Part shown: piece after piece, positions 30,019 through 41,932 of the stretch
How the letters are laid out: each line of letters starts with the position of its first letter
How positions within the stretch are numbered: position 1 is the stretch's first letter
Assembly (NCBI GenBank): GCA_947579665.1
Contig: OX388349.1
Span: forward strand, 74,900,841-74,964,840
Origin: Sympetrum striolatum
Taxonomy: Eukaryota; Arthropoda; Insecta; Odonata; Libellulidae
DNA length: 64,000 bases
Direction: 5' to 3'
Notes under the pieces: model-generated
Told to the model about the DNA's origin: nothing
The model's database searches: none
What the model saw: the letters and a program-made list of their open reading frames with translations, nothing else
Position numbers and translations under genes: made by a program

Positions 30019-31652
30019 TCAGTATTTTCCTGTTACTGTGACTTTGTTTGAGTTGTACTTACAATGCAATGCTTACTGTTTGTACTGAATTATTTCCAAT
30101 TTCTTCAACATTAGCTATAATCATTTAAGGAATTCCCTTAGTTTATCCAGCAATCAGAGTTGACAATATGGGGGGTATTTACTATCTAACATTGGCCCTT
30201 TACTATACATGGGATCTGAATAAAATCATAATATTAAAAAAAATGAATTATATATACAAGGCTTACTGATTTTCAATGCAATATTTATTATTCTTTACTA
30301 AGGTCAGAAAAAAGTAACGCAGGTTAACAATGCCAAGCTGTACTGTGTTGTTGAGTATTGGAGGATTCAAATTTTTAATGAAATCATCAGTATCTCCATT
30401 TGGATTTGAGAATCATATCTTATCTTGAAGAAGCTTATGAAAGGTAATTAAATTTTGATTTCATAACTTTATCAATGAAATTTGTTTAGATTTTTTCCCG
30501 GTCTACTGTAACCATGTCTCCTCCCAGAATATTCTCTTACAATTACTCTCTTTTAAAAATATCACGTAAATGATGACCTTTGATTTTTATATTGTGATTG
30601 GATACCATTGAGTTGATTCCAATGAATTAACATCAATGAAAACTGATTGACTTCTTGCAGCACAATCTCCAGTATGAAGGCCTACAGAATATAATTAAAG
30701 TACAATTTTAGGTTGTCCAGATTTCAACCCTTTAGTCCCACTTTCCCTGTCCTCAAAGCCCATCATTTTGTACAATTTGTTTTTTAATTGGTTATGCAAT
30801 TATTCAACAAGCTTTTTTTAGCTTTCTAACGAATTGTAATGCAATTATTGTAGCATTCAAATGCAATGAAGCAAAACATTATAATAAATGAAATCATAGT
30901 ACTATAGTCCAGTCATGTAACCTCTTTGAAACACTGGCTTAACTCATATGGTCACAATTTATGCTATATTTTCACTGCTGCTTATGACCATATTTCTGTT
31001 ATATGTTGGTCATATCTTCATTTTTGCATTTCTTAGTTACCTATAAGCAAATATAAACTACTAAAAATCCTTATTTTTGTTATAAAGTAATTTATTAGCA
31101 GTCTCCACTATTTTCTCCTTGAGAAAAATAGTCAAGTTAGTAATTTTTTCAAAGTTATTGTAGATTCCATTTTATATTTTTACACTCAACAGCAGTCAGC
31201 TTATTGAAGTTTCAATGAAAACAGGTTCATATAACATTGACAAATATTCCATCCTCATTCATAGAACCTTATAGTAGTAATTTTTCCTCATGGACATTAA
31301 TGTGCATCCGGTTTCATAAGTGTGCTTACCACCATGATGTATGCATGCTTACGAAACCAGTTGAGCATTAAAGTCCATGTGGGAAATCACCAAGTAGCTC
31401 TATATTTGGATGTATCTCTCCACAAAGTCACACATTCAAATATTGGTTTCATTCCAACCCCAAATGCAAAATACAAACTTCACAATCTTCATTGAAATAT
31501 CCCTAGATGTTATAAAAACAATTAGTTTTATATTCCCTTCTACCAAAATAAATGTTGCTCAAGACATTGTAATACTTCTATGTTAGTATTTAAGCAAAAA
31601 GTATAAACATTGATATTTCCTTTTAGGGAATAATAGATGTAGAGAGAGCCAT
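30019..31652. other. Intergenic region between convergent XPO5 and DHRS11-like genes
   Basis: AT-rich, with no exon or RNA gene seen. It contains the foldback element at 31281-31386 and presumably the minus-strand gene's 3' UTR at its right end. Confidence 0.5.
31281..31386. mobile_element. 106-bp foldback element
   Basis: Inverted arms: TTTTTCCTCATGGACATTAA (left) versus TTAAAGTCCATGTGGGAAA (right). Matching CGGTTTCATAAG and CTTACGAAACC follow further in. No coding content and no clear target duplication. Confidence 0.6.
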
Positions 31653-31694
31653 TTAACATCCTTCACCTATTGGCTTCACTGTCAATTCGTGGAT
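31653..31694 (-). CDS. SDR exon 6 (last, 14 codons)
   Basis: The short exon [17 protein letters not shown] follows acceptor CTAG. Recognition rests on phase 0 fit and on the family's usual hydrophobic IxxLxVKP-type tail. Confidence 0.82.
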   Translation of the reverse strand: MHELTVKPIGEGC

Positions 31695-34600
31695 CTAGAA
31701 ATGAAAAGAAAATATAATTAGCTTTTCTATTTAACGCAAGAATACAGGACATAAAAATAAGAGAAAGTTAGGTATCCAAAAAGTAGATATCACAGAAAAT
31801 GTAGGACAAAATTAAAATAGTTTAAAATTCAAAATAAGTACGTTTTATATATTAATTATACTTTTCAATGTAATTCCTTGTTTTTTATAGCATTTTAGTA
31901 ACAGTTTCCTCATTCTAAAGTCCATCCATTATGTTTTCAACCCATCCCTAAGGGAGAAACACTGTCGAATAAACGAAGGAGCATCATTCCTTCCCGAAAA
32001 TGGCAAAACATAATGGTGCAAAAAAAAGAGTTCTTTCTAAAAGGCACCAATTGACTAACTTTTTGGATACTGTATTATTTTCATAAGCACTTGCATTCTT
32101 ATAACTTACTTGCACATTTGGAGGACACTGCAGAGCAAATATCACACAGTCTGCAATATCCTTGGGCTGTAGATGAGGATTCTGGTAAATGTTAGGGTCA
32201 CCTCCTGCTGCTTCAAATATCTCTGTTTTCACCAAACCAGGACTTACACTCTTTTATGTCATGCAGAAAAAAGAGGACATTTTTTAGCACTTTTATTTTA
32301 AGTCTTTATCTTTAAATATAGCCTAAATAATTCATTTGCTATCAATTGACGTTAGGATTTGCTTAACGCATTCCTGATTTCATTGGTCTATCAACTATTT
32401 ATATATTTAATCACAGAAAGTAAAATTATCAGATAATTTAAATGTTTTAAAAATTAAGGTCAAGTTTTTCTTATCAAAATATTTGAAAAGTAGGTTAATC
32501 GAAAGATTTTCCAAAACTATTTAATGATTCAAATTCTTAGAGTTCAAGAATAATTTATCTATTTCTTTTATAATATTTTCAGAATTCCTTTCATTTATAT
32601 TATCTATTACATAGTTATTAAACAAGGGATATTTATAGGTAGTTACCGTTATACGAATTGAAGATTTTGCTTCCATTAGCTCTCTCCTTAATCCCTCTGT
32701 CAGTACTGTGACTGCATGTTTTGATGCACCATAAGCATGATGGCCAACAAATGGCAATACACTATGCCCTGCAACACTGATATCAATGAAATGGATATTA
32801 AGATTAACTCAACTTGCAGGTGATTACATAAGTCTAGTTACTTCCCTTGAAACGTTTTGCTTAATTGTTAATGGTTAAGATAAAGTTGATAGAAAGTTAG
32901 AGTGATTAAAATAATAAGTTTTCAAAGTGTTTCATTACTTGATCTGATAGCCTTTGCTTTCAGAAGTATTTACCAGCAAAAATAACCATCTTTGATGATA
33001 AGCAGATTTTATTAGGAAGAGGTTAGTCAGATTTTTACCTTTATTGATTATAATTACTTATTTACCTGTTAATATGAATTATGTGACCGTCATCAATTCC
33101 TGCTTCTTTCATTAAGCATAATGCTTCCCCAGTGCAGAGACTGAGCCCAATTACGTTTGTTTCGAATAGTTGTCGGATTACATCTGGCTTTTCCATTTCT
33201 ATACAAAATAATAATAATGGTTTATTTCACGGGTGAGTTTGCTAAGTTAATCAACATTACTAACTTATGGAGTAATCCTTGTCCAAATTCACTCATTTTA
33301 AAATTCTGAGTGTAATCCATATAAAAACTCAAGCATTATCAAAACAAAAATTATCAATGCTTATCTCCAAGTCTAATTCACAAAATCTAAAATTACTGGT
33401 AGGCACTACCACTATACTTCACATGGTTATGCATATGTATGTATATTCCTCATATTTCAAGCTCAAAAAGTAATTTTCCCTAAAAAATACTATTTAAAAT
33501 TTTATGAACTCTAAAAGGAGACAGAAAACTGCTTTGCCAATATTATCACAATTTACCAGTTTGATAGTTCCAGCCATAAACTACCATTTTGATGAAAATA
33601 ACTGATGCTAGAATTAGTTAAATCTCTGGAAAATTTAAAATAAAATCTTTCAGCAAGTTACTATTACATTAATATTGTTTGAAATGAAAGGGAAGTTCTT
33701 ACGTGAAAGGGCTACATTGCGAGTTATTCCAGCATTGTTGACCAAAACGTGGATTTTTCCAAATGTCTCTTTCACCCATTTGAATGCATTCTTCACTTCT
33801 TCCTCATTGCTCACGTCAGCTTTTAAAGCATGGACCTTTCCCTTCTCACCAGAAAGTTTTTTTGCTAATTCCTAAAAAAAAATAGTTACTATTATGAGAA
33901 ATAAAGAAGACTGATATCTACTTTCAAATTTAAAATCAAATGATGGAGCCTTTCTGTATAATTTTGTGAAATGGAGTTTACCCTTTCTCGGAATTATTAT
34001 CATTGCTACAATTTTCTTATTAATAAATTATTATTACTGGTTTCCATTTGTGTCTAAAAAATTATTCATGAAACCCCACAAACGGAGGATGTCTAGACTA
34101 TAGAAAGATGGCTAGGAGCATGTAACTTACCTATTGTGATTGTTTATGACACAAATGCATTACTTTTATGCCATTAGATTCAAGCTTAAATTTATGTTAT
34201 TAAAACTTTTTAAGAGGTGATACATATTTGTATGGTTATGAAACATTAAGATGCGCCATTTTTGTTTAATTAGTTAGAAAATTTGCAGTAAAAAGGTATA
34301 TTTTCCATATTTTCAATGACCGTGAAAACCCATTAATTCATTCTGTCGCTAACAAGGCATATATCCTTTACAATTTATGATAGAATGTTACTGTTGCTGT
34401 AATAGGAAAGACAATATAAGCAATTTTTTTTCATGGTTTTGTAGCAGGTTGCTGTTTTATTTGTCTTTTTCTAATATGTGACTTAATTGCAAAATACCTT
34501 TCCAATCCAACTTTTGCTGATATTCATAAAAAATGAGTGCTTGTTAAATATATAATTATATCATTATATATACATATATCTTCATTTTCAATTGATGGTT

Positions 34601-36041
34601 CATAAAAAAATTAATACATCTATATACTAGATGCTCTCCCAGTATTGTAATGCTAAAATATCCCATTAACGGCTTGAGGTTGAAGATGGTGTCATTTTCT
34701 TCATTATATAATGGGATGACTAGATTCAGTTGACTCCGTGACAAACAAAAGTATTCCTATAGCGTGACGGTTCTTATTTCTTGAGATGAGGGAAGCCGAT
34801 TTCGCAATACGGAAAGCTCCGCCGCGGTTAATTAATTATACCACAATCAAGGTCATAGATGACCGTGATAATCGGTTTCTTCGTGATTCCACTTTTTATT
34901 TTTATATCTATAAAAATTAAGGTGAAGTTTTCTTCTACGAACGAAAACGTTTTTTTAAGATTGCAAATACTGGAGAAGCGAGTCGAGAGTAATAAGCAAT
35001 TCGTACCTTCCAGGTGCATTCCCCAGTAGAAAAATAATCAGGTTATGCCCCAATGAAAACAACAATCGCTTCTCAACAGTTACATCGAGTTATATAATCC
35101 TGACGCCCGACTCCCCTGACGCATTACTACCCGCATCAAGGGCCCCATTCGGCTGGGCCCCAAACATGCTGGGGGTAATGTATGTGAGCTATGTCTCTAA
35201 TCAGTGTTATAAATTCAGCCATATCCTAAACATATTGTTACAATTATCATTCAGCAAACTGAATTCGTTCCAATGGAGACGCGCGTTTCTGTCACGGAGG
35301 AGGGTCAACACCCTCTGGAAGAGGAGTTTCCTGGGCAATCCGATGAAGATTTTTCCGTTCGCTTGCCCTGGGTATCTGTAATAATATCTAATATTGTCTA
35401 GTACAAATAAAAGAATTATCCAACCGGACATCAGATATGGATAATGTATTCTAATCGCATTGTCCTAGAGTATAGAGCAGATCCCACTCCAACAAATCCT
35501 TTCAAAACTTCGCTATTATAAGCTCTTATTATTTTTAAGATATCTTACGGACAATTTGAGATATTCTTCTAAGAATATATTTTTTATTATGACCAACTTC
35601 ATTTTAATTTCTCTCGCTCAGGAGAGAGGTAAAATCATGGTCAACAGAAATTGGAATTCGAACTGGTTGTCACTCGTCCTCTCGTTATAAATGGCTATTA
35701 GATTTCCAGTTCTACACTGATAGCGTGGCTGGATACCGGTCAGGTGCCACTTCATAGAATCCGCTAATAATGTTAGTTTTTGCTACACATATTGCAATAA
35801 TGGGATATCTACAGAAATTAAATTTTAGAATGAAATCATACTACGAACTTTTTCCAAAATAAAATAATAAATTTATGTTATGTAACAGCCGGGCATCGGT
35901 GTGTCCTACCTCCACTCTTTCCTTCCTGCGTGCTAAGCCAACGACAATCATTCCATGTTTAGCCAATTCTTCTACAATTGATGCACCAATACCGGCACTG
36001 GCTCCAGTCACCACGGCAATTTTACCTGCCCACCGATCCAT
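31653..36041 (-). CDS. Short-chain dehydrogenase/reductase, DHRS11 / farnesol-dehydrogenase-like
   Basis: Six exons (36041..35910, 33871..33703, 33198..33066, 32776..32647, 32250..32110, 31694..31653) join in frame to a 248-residue classical SDR. Present are TGASAGIG (residues 12-19, NADP binding), NNAG (89-92), catalytic Ser145 in INSVAG, and YGASK with Tyr160 and Lys164. SPGLVKTE and a family-typical C-terminal tail [15 protein letters not shown] also fit. The start MDRW...VVTGAS matches DHRS11 (MERW...VTGAS) and insect farnesol dehydrogenases, which oxidise farnesol in juvenile-hormone synthesis. The substrate cannot be told from sequence. An upstream in-frame ATG at 36138-36140 would add 33 residues. 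Intron 1 is 2 kb. Confidence 0.92.
32110..32250 (-). CDS. SDR exon 5
   Basis: Encodes [20 protein letters not shown], then [20 protein letters not shown]. The donor is a perfect GTAAGT. SPGxVxT is the SDR motif after the active site. Confidence 0.92.
32647..32776 (-). CDS. SDR exon 4 (catalytic YxxxK)
   Basis: Begins by completing Ser145. It encodes [20 protein letters not shown] and [13 protein letters not shown], ending SSIRIT at ACG|GTAACT, phase 0. Confidence 0.93.
33066..33198 (-). CDS. SDR exon 3
   Basis: Encodes [18 protein letters not shown] and [11 protein letters not shown]. The donor ACAG|GTAAAT leaves phase 2, splitting the catalytic serine codon. Confidence 0.9.
33703..33871 (-). 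CDS. SDR exon 2
   Basis: Begins after a T-rich acceptor with [20 protein letters not shown] and contains [11 protein letters not shown]. The donor CAC|GTAAGA leaves phase 1. It reads directly on from RRKERVE. Confidence 0.92.
35910..36041 (-). CDS. SDR exon 1
   Basis: Encodes the Rossmann start with TGASAGIG and ends [11 protein letters not shown] at donor GAG|GTAGGA, phase 0. The ATG at 36039-36041 is chosen because it fits family N-termini. The ATG at 36140 is the alternative. Confidence 0.88.
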
Positions 36042-36424
36042 TGCTTCTTGCTGAGTACGACTGGACGTTACGAAGCGGCCGCTAGCAATGAGCTGGCTTC
36101 TGGGCAGTTGCTCTTTAACCCGTTGACCTTGATTCCGCATCGGTAACTCTTCTCAGCAGACGATCATATGACAAAGATTAGACCCTTAAAAAGAGAAAAG
36201 CTTGTACTAGATTAGACTGCAATAACCTCTTTCTTTGTACTGTAATAAATGACCATAACTTTTGTTTAATTTACTGGTGAAAATGTTTGAGATCAGAGTG
36301 GTTCACTGAATTTTTTAGCAGGCATTTTCCAGGTCATCTAGAAATCCTACAAACTATAAAAATTTAAATCTCGAAAAGGAATTAGCGGAAAGTAAAAATG
36401 AAAATCAGATTGAAAATTTGTGGG

Positions 36425-36431
36425 AAAAAAA
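36425..36431 (-). terminator. RNA polymerase III terminator of tRNA-His
   Basis: A run of seven T on the minus strand, 29 bases after the tRNA 3' end, is the first strong Pol III stop signal. Confidence 0.7.
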
Positions 36432-36459
36432 GTCTCTTGCCGTTACAGTGAACTAACAC

Positions 36460-36531
36460 TGCCGTGACCAGGATTCGAACCTGGGTTGTTGCGGCCACAA
36501 CGCAAAGTACTAACCACTATACGATCACGGC
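36460..36531 (-). tRNA. tRNA-His (anticodon GTG)
   Basis: A full cloverleaf reads on the minus strand. The acceptor stem is GCCGTGA/TCACGGC with discriminator A. The D arm contains the A-box TAGTGGTTAG. The anticodon stem TTGCG/CGCAA encloses loop TTGTGGC with anticodon GTG (plus-strand 36496-36498). The T arm is CCAGG-TTCGAAT-CCTGG with a perfect B-box. There is no intron. It is near-identical in layout to animal tRNA-His genes. It lies in the intergenic space between the SDR and CTU2 genes, on their strand. Confidence 0.97.
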
Positions 36532-36541
36532 TAATGCGAGA

Positions 36542-37640
36542 CATAGGGGAAGGTGAAATTAAATAGATAAAGATCGTTAGAAAGTAGTAGAGATTGATAA
36601 TTTTTTACAATCTTCTAATTTCTGGTTTAAAAACTATCCTATTAGCGTTATACAATTAGTTCAAACCCTCGTATTAATACGCATTCCGACCGCCACCTGG
36701 AGTCTTTTCATTCACGTTACTTAAGATTGAGAAATACACGAATTATTAATGGATTTTTAAGGTCTGACGTACTTATGTCTGTTAAAAAATAATAGTTTCG
36801 GGTGAATTGGTTTGGAGATTAGAAATTGACACTATTGCATAAAGGTCCATAGTTTTATATAAATATATTTTCTTTACTTTTTAGAAAGTCTTAAATTAAA
36901 TTGATTCTGAAGGTAAATGATGATTCGATGAACATTACCAGTCAAAAATACCATTGCTCTTACACCAATTATACTTCGATAATGATTATTACACCGACGT
37001 TCATCGAGAGATTCACTCTCAAATTTAATAATTTACTAGACGTGGTGACAAACATAGGTATGGAAGAGCTGAAAAGCGTTGTTAGAATTAAAAATAAACT
37101 TTGTGTTTGAAATCATTGTTTTAAACACATTAGAATTTTTTTCATGGTAAGGTTCTCGTTGAAACTTCCCTTTTTTCGTATATAATATTGTAAGATGAAA
37201 ATCCATTCTCAAATTAACAAAAATTAATTAATTGAAATCCCTAACTAGCATAAGCTAATCTTCAGCCATCAACACCTTAGCATTTATGTGAGAGGTTTTT
37301 GATTGCCTCTTAGGTTCATCCACCTACTTTACCTTCATTATTCTTTTACTATATTAACCATATTTTTACCCTTCGAACTTATGGGCCATCAATTTCTCCA
37401 ATTCCAAACTTTCTCTCAAATTTTACTTTTTATCACTCAAGCAATCTTTTCTCCACTTGCAACCTATCTTGTTATTATTTCTATCAATAGTGAGAGCAAT
37501 AAAGGGCAAAGCTCCACACATTATTTATGTGTAACTCCACTTGGTATGGTTACACTTAAATGGCATAAATTTTTGTATCCATTAAAATGAAGCATAGGAA
37601 AATTTATAAATGATTAACGAACATTTTCCAAATACAAAAA
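36542..37640. other. Intergenic, no recognised feature
   Basis: AT-rich DNA between the tRNA and the 3' end of CTU2. A 95-codon plus-strand open frame (37303-37590) has low-complexity hydrophobic composition and no recognisable family. Confidence 0.45.
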
Positions 37641-37641
37641 A

Positions 37642-37647
37642 TTTATT
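37642..37647 (-). promoter_or_regulatory. CTU2 poly(A) signal
   Basis: AATAAA on the minus strand, 42 bases past the CTU2 stop codon. Confidence 0.6.
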
Positions 37648-37688
37648 TAAAATTACAATTTAGTGTGTTTTTTATACACCCAATTTCT

Positions 37689-37760
37689 TTAATCGCTTTT
37701 GGTACCCAAGCCATTTTCACAGGAAGCAATTAAACTTGTAATCAACTCATCAGGTTGTTC
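37689..37760 (-). CDS. CTU2: CTU2 exon 9 (last)
   Basis: EQPDELITSLIASCENGLGT then KSD-stop after a T-rich acceptor TTTTAG, 24 codons including the stop, in phase 0. Confidence 0.88.
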   Translation of the reverse strand, partial: EQPDELITSLIASCENGLGTKSD

Positions 37761-40700
37761 CTAAAATAAAATATATTGCAAACATGAGACGTTTAAATTA
37801 ATTAAATGTACCTCTATTACTTAAATGATTAGATTTATAACTACAATTTACCATATCAACAAATATAAGGCGACAGCCATAACAAAGATGTTCTTCAGCA
37901 ATATACTTTCCATTGTTATCATTCTTAATTGAACAACTGGGATTAGGAGAACACCCAATAGCAATGTCAGTATTTTTCTGGGATTCATTTGTACAAGAAT
38001 CACCATGATTATATCTTATTTCACTCATTAGCTCAAGAGAAAATTTGGTAGCTTGATGAGAGGAGGAATCCCTGTTCTGAGCCTCCAGATAACCCTAAAA
38101 GATAAATGTAGTGAAATTAATAAAATTATTACAGGAAATCAATTAATCAATGGCACAGTCATGAATGCATGCAATACATCTCAATCACTCGACTCTCTTT
38201 TGAGAAAGGTCTGTATGAGTGATTGATAGTTCGTAATAATTGTGGCTGACACTGTTGCAATACTGTTCTATTCTTGCATTCTTCTATTATTTCAGTTAAA
38301 GGTAAGCAGATTCTCACAAATACCAATTTATTATAAAATTTATACCATTTATATTATCTATGTATCAATATCAAGTACAGAATTTCATTGAATTAAAGAT
38401 AGATCTGCCTTAATAGGAGAGATCTAAAATTAAAATCTTTTTCACTTGCATAAATAAACAGCATAAAATGCCCAACTCTGTGAACTTTATTTAAGAATAA
38501 AATGTGATATATTATATAATAGGCATCCAAGTATGGAATATTTAATTTCATTTGTATAATCAGAAAATGTTCAGAATGTGGTAAAATAAAAATTTGAAAT
38601 CACCTTGGATAGACACACTTGCAAATTAGTTACTTTTGGAGGATACATAAATTGTAAATCATACCTTGCAAAGAATGCATCTTTTGCTCATTTCTTTCCT
38701 CACAGTTAATTTTTCTCCTATATTATTGACAGCAGATAATGTTGATGGAAAATCAACATTAAGTCCAATCAGAAAGTCTTCAGTTAATTTCCTTATACTA
38801 GCCATCCTTGATGTCTGTAAAATTACAAAGAATTATAATTACTTTAGTTAAAAACACAATATATTATAAACAAAGAAGAAGAAAGTGAGAATAAACACAG
38901 AGAGCATATACTAGAGAATAAACACATATATCTCAAAGCTCCAGATATAGTGCAATCCCATCTTTATGTGCTTTGCTCCTTAAACTCACAGAAATAAAGT
39001 TCTCGAATTGGCAAAATGAGGTAGAAATAAAACACAGTCCAACATGATGGTGTCTAATTTTCAGCCTTTGTGTTCACAACGTAGCACTGTGGGTGTAAAA
39101 TCTGAGTGATATTTGTTTTCTAATAAATGTTTGGCAAAATGTGAAGTGTCTTATTTGTTGATAAATGAGCATAAGTTTTCTTTTGTTCTTTAGTGAAAAT
39201 TGCAGGAAGTTTGGCCGATATATATGGCACTACAGTCATTGCGATATAATTTGTACAATCCTGCTTCAAGTCTAAAATTAAGCAAGTCCTTGTTATTAAA
39301 CGGAGAATTACTTACATTGTGTATTGTATAATAAACTGGTTTCATGTTGTGTACAGTGAGGATATTGCCTAATTTTTAACTTAAGGGACTTAATGAAGCT
39401 AGATATTTCTTAAACAAGGCATAATAAATACTCGACATTGCCAATTGATAGTTTTAAATGTGCTGAAAAATTGACTTCCAAGATTGAAAAAAGGGATCTC
39501 AGAGTGAATACAAGTCTAAAACTAGTCCTAAGCCTCACATACAGTCCAAAATATTATGGTTGGAAAAGAGTTGTGGCATTTTGTCATTTATGCCACACAC
39601 AAGTGTTAATGCGTAATTAGTAGAAGGAGATACACCTCTTGTTTCTGCAATTGACAATTATTTATTGTAGGAACATAATCAGGGAAATGAGATGTTTCAC
39701 ATGTGAAGTTAAGCACATACAGGATTTTGAAAAGTGTGGCAAAAGATTGTTTCAAGGAGACATTTTCAAAATAAAATATCCAAACATAGAGGTTTTAAAC
39801 TGAATTAATAATGGACATCATTCTTTTTATTTAATGAAGTATAAATAAGAAATTTAATATATGCATATAAATTTCAGAAAAAGTTGTTTTTTTTATGCTG
39901 ATAAATATGATATTTATACAAAGATTGCATTCTTGTCTGTGAAAGCAAAACCTAAACTTGATTAATTCAATCAATCTTTCTTTCTCTTATGTTTTTCAGT
40001 TAGTGATAGCTATCAATTTTATGTTTTCATTCAAATGCTGGTTATTAAAAATGACAGGAAGTTTATGCATTGGGGTCTTTAAAAATTGCAATAATAATTA
40101 ATTGCTATCACAATTTTCAGTCTAGAGCAAATTTTTAATGAATGAATAATTATGAATGAATAATTATGAATGAATAATTATGAATGAATAGGACATTCTA
40201 TTCAGTTTGCCATAAATTTTATCTATAAGTCGTTCTATAATTAAAAAGGAATAGACAAGTGAAAGTAAAAATAAATTCCTTGCAAAAATAACTTAAAACC
40301 TTTGTGAATTAAAAGAATAAGCATTATTCTAGAATATTTCAATTAGGCAAAATATGGAAATGAATTTTCACCATGTACAGGAAAGTTTAATTTAAAAATA
40401 TTTTCCCTCATATGTGATTACATACCACAGAATGGTATAATACAGCACCAGATAGATAATTACATCTTGATTAGATATTATAAATAGTGAGCTTAAGTTT
40501 AATTTTGACCCTACCTTTGTACTGAGAGAAGGAATGAATACTGCCATAAGCTTTTGAAAGATGCAATAGAATGCAACTTCCTTAGCAGTGAGCTCTTTCA
40601 AAGGTCTCACAATCAAAACTTCTCCATCTCTACCATCAAAGAAACCCTTTAAAAGAAGTATTTTGCATCAAAAACAGATGAGAGCAAATCCTCATTTATA

Positions 40701-41932
40701 TGTTACAGTTGCTGCATCTATAATAATAGCTATGATGTCAAATATGCAAGTTACTGTAAATATTTTCAATCTCATTAGAAGAAAAGTAATCCACAAAATA
40801 ATTTGATATTCTACTTAAAATTAGCTTATTTCATACCACATCTAATGGCAAGTTAGCCCCTCGCCCTAGGGAAACGTTCGTTAAAAATTGAACTGCTAAC
40901 TTAGAACCAGTTTCAGCTATGATGATTTTCTTGCAATTAAGTTGTTTTGCAACTGCGACTAATAGATTATGCCTGCATCGATAGAATATAAAAGATAAAC
41001 AATATATTTACAATAAAATGACACAACAAATACACTCCAAAGAATTAACAAAATGCAAGTAAAATGATTTGAGCAGTTCCAATTCAATTCACATTTAATA
41101 CCTCAATCTTGATAACAGATCTTCTTTCGAAGTCAAGGAGTTTGCAGATTTAAAGATATTTCTCAACCTTTCGTCGGATTGAAATGTGTTTTCTTTGAAT
41201 ATATCAGAATGCTGAGCTGAATTTGCTATTGAAGTAATGCAGATGTCTTCAATATTAATGACATTGGAGAGCTGTATCACGAATAACTGAAATCCCAAAT
41301 TCGTTGCTTGTAAATGTATTGCGTTAATAGCTTCCATTCTCTCATCGTAAGACTGATTTAGAATAGCCCCCTCTGCAAAAGGAGGAATTATTTTAATATA
41401 ACTTGGAGCAACCATGCAATAAAAATCATCTCATAAAGAAAAGTTAACCATCTATGTAGACCGCCAACGATGTGAATAAAAATCGTTTATTGTTTTTCTC
41501 TGAGAGTCCCTCCGATACCATATGAAGTAGAGCAACAGAAGATAAACTTCCCGATGTTGCCAGTAACAATCGATCGCTTGGCCTAATAAGCTTTGATTTT
41601 CCTAAAGCGGCTCTGAATTTATGAGTTACATTCTTCAGAAAACATTCTCTGAAAATAAAACATTAATGTACGGTATACCTTTCATTATTAACGGATGGAT
41701 CACAACCAAATGTATTCCGACTTACCGACAATAAGCGTCTTTGTTCCGAAGTAGGATTCTTGTTTCAGATGCATCACATTTTTTACATGCCAACTCCTTC
41801 CTAAAATTAAAAAATGAATATGAACCCATAAAAATATTTACCCCGACAATACTTGTTAGTTACTTACAAGCTACACTGTGTTCTGATTTCTAACTGAAGA
41901 CTATCGATGTCATCTTCATTAACTGAGCACAT
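37689..41932 (-). CDS. CTU2: Cytoplasmic tRNA 2-thiolation protein 2 (CTU2/NCS2)
   Basis: Nine exons (41932..41868, 41800..41726, 41648..41449, 41372..41102, 40972..40837, 40646..40515, 38814..38665, 38094..37852, 37760..37689) join in frame to 447 residues. CTU2 partners CTU1/NCS6 in 2-thiolation of wobble U34 in tRNA-Lys, -Glu and -Gln. Seen: CxxC pairs C27/C30 and C46/C49, KFRAALGKSKLI, a degenerate ATP-pyrophosphatase loop SGSLSS (79-84), YIDEGAILNQSYDERM, TGSKLAVQFLTNVSLGRGA, IVRPLKELTAKEVAFY, and late CILC (339/342) and CYGC (414/417). The order matches vertebrate CTU2 (about 515 residues) throughout. The start is the only ATG before the first CxxC region. The gene looks intact. Confidence 0.95.
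37852..38094 (-). CDS. CTU2: CTU2 exon 8
   Basis: A variable Ser/Asn-rich stretch with extra cysteines, then EEHLCYGCRLIFVDM. CYGC matches the vertebrate EEQLCYSCR motif. The donor is ATG|GTAAAT. Confidence 0.9.
38665..38814 (-). CDS. CTU2: CTU2 exon 7
   Basis: Encodes TSRMASIRKLTEDFLIGLNV, DFPSTLSAV and SKRCILCK. The donor is AAG|GTATGA. It lies after a 1.7 kb intron that holds a short 14-bp tandem repeat near 40140. Confidence 0.92.
40138..40192. repeat. 14-bp tandem repeat (GAATGAATAATTAT)n
   Basis: About three and a half perfect copies lie in the CTU2 intron 6. Confidence 0.85.
40515..40646 (-). CDS. CTU2: CTU2 exon 6
   Basis: Encodes GFFDGRDGEVLIVRPLKELT and AKEVAFYCIFQKL, matching VVVRPMRDHTLKEVAFYN of vertebrates. 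The donor is AAG|GTAGGG. Confidence 0.95.
40837..40972 (-). CDS. CTU2: CTU2 exon 5
   Basis: Encodes HNLLVAVAKQLNCKKIIIAE and TGSKLAVQFLTNVSLGRGAN, the most conserved block. The donor is GTG|GTATGA, phase 0. Confidence 0.95.
41102..41372 (-). CDS. CTU2: CTU2 exon 4
   Basis: Encodes EGAILNQSYDERMEAINAIH through the variable middle region to SLTSKEDLLSRLR. The donor is AG|GTATTA. Confidence 0.92.
41449..41648 (-). CDS. CTU2: CTU2 exon 3 (PP-loop region)
   Basis: Encodes RECFLKNVTHKFRAALGKSK, LLLATSGSLSSVALLHMV and ends AVYID plus one base. The donor is GATG|GTTAAC, a weaker but GT-containing site supported by phase and by DEGA continuing in exon 4. Confidence 0.9.
41726..41800 (-). CDS. CTU2: CTU2 exon 2
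   Basis: Encodes ELACKKCDASETRILLRNKD then AYC. It contains the first CxxC and half of the second. The donor is CG|GTAAGT. Confidence 0.92.
41868..41932 (-). CDS. CTU2: CTU2 exon 1
   Basis: MCSVNEDDIDSLQLEIRTQC is followed by donor GTAAGT, phase 2. Confidence 0.85.

Noticed and set aside
35207..35431. 74-codon minus frame in SDR intron 1
   Set aside because: Contains a moderately GC-rich stretch but no splice sites in frame with the SDR and no known domain.
36042..36140. Upstream ATG (33 extra residues) as SDR start
   Set aside because: The extension is basic and unlike the family. The MDRW start fits DHRS11-type proteins. Kept only as an alternative.
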